Shown one piece after another: positions 61,318-64,000 of a stretch of 64,000 nt of DNA. Made by a program: the position numbers and the translations under genes. Source of the DNA: Zopfochytrium polystomum (taxonomy: Eukaryota; Chytridiomycota; Chytridiomycetes; Chytridiales; Chytridiaceae); assembly GCA_025765615.1 (NCBI GenBank), contig JAIVFJ010000048.1:186001-250000 (forward strand), in the 5' to 3' direction. Positions within the stretch are counted from its first letter, which is position 1. Every line of letters begins with the position of its first letter. The notes beneath the pieces were generated by a model. It did no database searches. It saw only the letters and a program-made list of their open reading frames with translations, and was not told the DNA's origin.

Positions 61318-64000
61318 ATGTCACCACAATGGCCAGCTTTTCGTCCGAGTCCGCCGTCAGCGGCCGCGAACTACCACCATAACCACCACCACCGTAACAA
61401 CCAGCCTCCTCCTCCTCGCCCTCCACCTTTGCACCCTCAGCTTCAGCTGCACCAGCAGCACCAGCAATACCAGCAGCAGCACCATCAGCTTCAGCAGCCG
61501 CCTCAGTTCTATCCACATCCCAACAGCGCAGCACCTCCTCCTCCTTTTTACAACAACTACCCCCCCATGCATCCGCAACCAAATCGCCCTCCCCCCCCGC
61601 CGTCTCGCCACCGCTTGCCGCAACGTCCTCCTCCTCTTCATCAACAGCACTACCCCCCCGAATTCCCGCAACAGTACCCACAGCACCCTCAGCACCCGCA
61701 CCCGCACCAGCCACAGCCACCGCAGCAGCAGCCATCATATTATTATTATCCACCGGACCCTTCCGGTCGTCCCCCGCGATCATCACCATCATCATCATCA
61801 TCATCGACACTGCACCCGTACCGACCACCTGACTCGATCGGTGCTGCTCCGTACCACAACGGGTACCACAACGGGTACCACAACGGGTTCTCTGGCGGCC
61901 CGCGACGTCCGATGCCTGGCCCCGGCTACAACCCACAACAGTCTTTCCATCCGCCCAACTACCCACAGCCTTACTCGCCCAACCACCGAGGCGGCGCGCC
62001 GATCGCGGGCGCCCCACCTCCGCCTCGGCCGCGAGCGTCGAGTACGGTCGGCGATGGGGAAGCGCAGACGGCTCCTGCGGCAAAAGATTCGAAGGCGGCT
62101 GAACCTGCGGCGCGGTCTCTTGAAAATTCAAAAGCCGGGAGCAAGACGATGGAGGCAGACGACACAAAAGGAATCCGGAATAGGGTGGCCGAGGAGGCTG
62201 ATGAGGACGCCCAACCAGAGCATCGGCTCGTCGTCAACACTGCCACGACGACCACCGCAAAGACAACGCAAAATCCTGTCCTCGGGGCGGAAGCGAAGAA
62301 AAGGAAGCTGGAAGCAGTCGCGCCCGTCCAGCAGAAGCAATCACCGCTGGCCAAAGGCGGAGACTCGGACGAGACGACCGAGCCCGTGAAACGAAAGAAG
62401 AAAACAAAGATAGCCAGCGCAGCCAGGCCAGAGTCCAAGGGAGTCGTTTCAACCGCTGTCGATGGAACCACCTCTGCTTTCGCTGCGACAGGAGATTCAA
62501 AGGCAGCTGAACCAAAGGCTCGTTCTCTCGTTAAGAAAAAGGCGAGGAGCAAGAGGATAGAGGCGGACGCAGATGCAGTGGTTGAGGCGGTTGAAGACGT
62601 TGAGGACGCCCAAACAGAGGATCAGCTCAGCAACGCAACCAAGGCGTCCGCCAAGACGACAGCCGCGCTGGAGAAGCCGCGGCCAGAAGCTCGATCGGAG
62701 CCGTTGTCGCCCACCCAGAACACGCAAAAACTTGTCCCAGACGCGACGACGAAGAAAAGGAAGCTGGAAGGAGTCGCGCCCGTTCAGCAGAAGCAGACAC
62801 CTCTGGCCTCGGACGAGGTGACCGAGCCCGTGAAACGGAAGAAGAAAACAAAGATCGCCAGCGCAGCCAGCTCAGAGTCCAACGGAGTCGCTTCAATCAT
62901 TGTCGATGGAACCACCTCTGCTTCCGCTGTGACAGGAGATTCAAAGGCTGCTGGACCAACGGCTCGTTCTCTCGCAAAGAAAAAGGCGAGGAGCAAGAGG
63001 ATAGAGGCGGACGCAGATGGAGTGATGGAGCAGGTGGAGGAGGTTGAAGACGCGCAAACAGACGATCAGTTCAGCAACGCTACCACGGCAGCCGCCAAGA
63101 CGGCCGCCAAGACGGCAGCCGCACCGGAGACGCCTCAGCCTTTAGCTCGATCGAAGCCGCTGTCGACCTCAGCCCGCGTCCAGAAAACGCAAAAACCTGT
63201 CCCCGACGCGGCAATGAAGGAGAAGAAACTGGAAGCAGTCGCGCCCGTTCAGCAGAACCAGACACCCCTGACTGGAGACGGAGACTCGGAGGAGCAGAAG
63301 AAAACAAAGATCGCCAGCTCCGCGTCGAAGCGAGCTGAACCGCGCGCGAGTGAGGTGAAATTGGAAGGAGAAAGCGGGTCGGAACGCACCGAGACTCGGA
63401 AACCCTCACGGCCGGCCATTGAACTCTCTGGGTTTTCCGATTCAGAGGACGAAGCACGTTCGCAGCCCCGAAAGGGAACCGCGGACCCCGCGAAACTCGT
63501 GCGCACTCATTTGCAAAAGGCACCCGCTTCGGGTCTGTGGATCCACGTCGACGACGACGACCTCGACAGCTCGGACTGCGAGGACGGCGGCGCCAGCAAG
63601 GGTTACAACAGCGGCCGCTACACCGAACGGGAGCGGCAGCTACTGACGCTCGCGATCGCGGCGTACATCAGCAAGCACTCTCTCAATGTGGACGACCTGC
63701 CGCTGCTCGCGAACCTGCGCCGCGCCAAAAAGTCTGAATGGGTGCCCGCGGAGACGCTCGCGCGGATCACGCGGCACACGAGGTTCGCCTCCAAGATTTG
63801 CCAAGAATCCGGCGTCAAGCGGACGCCCAATTCTGTGCACAACTGGATGCGGGCCGCCTTCCACCCGTTCAGGGATATGATTGGGAGCGACTGGACGCCT
63901 GAGCAGGACACTCAGCTTGAAGAGTTGGTGGCCACAATGGGGCGGAGCTGGAGAACTATTGAGGAGGAAATTGGAAAAACCGGCTGCAAGGTGCGTTTGT
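61318..64000 (+). CDS. Reb1/TTF-I-like Myb DNA-binding protein, partial at the right edge
   Basis: One open frame of 891 codons (61318-63990) ends at a GT donor (gtgcg) just before the window edge. The N-terminal about 240 residues are Pro/Gln/His/Tyr rich with YHNG repeats. Residues about 270-680 are a tandem repeat with many basic clusters (KKRKLE, VKRKKKTK) that resemble nuclear localisation signals. The C-terminal part matches Reb1/TTF-I proteins: a first helical region from RYTERERQLLTLAI, then RTPNSVHNWMRAAFHPFRD and SDWTPEQDTQLEELVATMGRSWRTIEEEIGKT. The last is a Myb repeat starting near residue 859. Such proteins bind rDNA terminators and promoters and stop RNA polymerase I or position nucleosomes. 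At least one more Myb repeat is expected beyond the window. Confidence 0.87.
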   Translation, partial: MSPQWPAFRPSPPSAAANYHHNHHHRNNQPPPPRPPPLHPQLQLHQQHQQYQQQHHQLQQPPQFYPHPNSAAPPPPFYNNYPPMHPQPNRPPPPPSRHRLPQRPPPLHQQHYPPEFPQQYPQHPQHPHPHQPQPPQQQPSYYYYPPDPSGRPPRSSPSSSSSSTLHPYRPPDSIGAAPYHNGYHNGYHNGFSGGPRRPMPGPGYNPQQSFHPPNYPQPYSPNHRGGAPIAGAPPPPRPRASSTVGDGEAQTAPAAKDSKAAEPAARSLENSKAGSKTMEADDTKGIRNRVAEEADEDAQPEHRLVVNTATTTTAKTTQNPVLGAEAKKRKLEAVAPVQQKQSPLAKGGDSDETTEPVKRKKKTKIASAARPESKGVVSTAVDGTTSAFAATGDSKAAEPKARSLVKKKARSKRIEADADAVVEAVEDVEDAQTEDQLSNATKASAKTTAALEKPRPEARSEPLSPTQNTQKLVPDATTKKRKLEGVAPVQQKQTPLASDEVTEPVKRKKKTKIASAASSESNGVASIIVDGTTSASAVTGDSKAAGPTARSLAKKKARSKRIEADADGVMEQVEEVEDAQTDDQFSNATTAAAKTAAKTAAAPETPQPLARSKPLSTSARVQKTQKPVPDAAMKEKKLEAVAPVQQNQTPLTGDGDSEEQKKTKIASSASKRAEPRASEVKLEGESGSERTETRKPSRPAIELSGFSDSEDEARSQPRKGTADPAKLVRTHLQKAPASGLWIHVDDDDLDSSDCEDGGASKGYNSGRYTERERQLLTLAIAAYISKHSLNVDDLPLLANLRRAKKSEWVPAETLARITRHTRFASKICQESGVKRTPNSVHNWMRAAFHPFRDMIGSDWTPEQDTQLEELVATMGRSWRTIEEEIGKTGCKVRL
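62060..63350 (+). repeat. 457-bp in-frame tandem repeat inside the Reb1-like gene
   Basis: Matching segments (for example the AAGCTGGAAG...GTCGCGCCCGT block) recur at about 62310, 62767 and 63226, a spacing of 457-459 bp. This gives about 2.5 copies of a unit of roughly 152 codons carrying the basic KKRKLE and KRKKKTKIAS clusters. Confidence 0.85.

Noticed and set aside
61100..62389. The 429-codon plus-strand frame overlapping the Reb1-like gene
   Set aside because: It is Arg/Ser/Thr-rich and out of phase with the 891-codon frame from 61318, which carries the recognisable Myb region.

Overview
This window looks like nuclear DNA of a fungus. The protein-coding genes have many short GT-AG introns (about 50-110 bp). 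They include a CCZ1 vesicle-fusion factor, a Ded1-type helicase, a DPH4 J-protein, a PHD-finger protein, a Reb1/TTF-I-like Myb protein and a LOV photoreceptor fragment. The repeats include a chromodomain Ty3 element with a Tf1/sushi-type self-priming site. GC-rich, low-complexity coding (poly-Ser, poly-Ala, poly-Gly, poly-Asp) and the mix of families suggest an early-diverging, chytrid-like lineage. That placement is inference; no rRNA or other marker is present.

Layout. 1-0.6 kb: end of a LOV-domain gene leaving the left edge. 0.7-7.9 kb: gene-poor, with solo LTRs of two families and decayed repeats. 8.2-10.4 kb: DED1-like helicase (+). 10.95-13.6 kb: CCZ1 (+). 13.8-20.6 kb: one large PHD-finger gene (-), rebuilt here from six exons that join in frame to 2,104 codons. 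21.6-21.85 kb: tRNA-derived SINE with a 15-bp target duplication. 23.7-26.6 kb: dynamin-family GTPase (+). 27.5-29.6 kb: HSL-type hydrolase (-). 30.5-38.6 kb: nested retroelements, mainly a Ty3 chromovirus relic that lacks reverse transcriptase and carries a solo LTR and a poly(A) retroposon inside it. 39.5-41.7 kb: SLC25 carrier (+). 42.2-43.5 kb: DPH4 (-). 43.8-47.2 kb: a two-gene DNA transposon with terminal inverted repeats. 49.4-52.0 kb: zinc-finger SDR protein (+). 52.4-59.4 kb: giant single-pass membrane protein with about ten tandem modules (-). 61.3 kb to the right edge: Reb1/TTF-I-like Myb protein (+, partial).

The host genes are unrelated housekeeping and regulatory genes and show no operon-like cooperation. 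The most unusual signals are: (1) the Ty3 element, whose 11-nt self-priming match, RT-less in-frame gag-protease/integrase junction and three layers of target-site duplications allow its history to be ordered; (2) a repeated 5'-leader cassette with a conserved hairpin ahead of the dynamin and SDR genes and, truncated, the helicase gene; (3) the two-gene transposon with an unrecognised companion protein; and (4) a SINE and a longer retroposon that share a 3' end.
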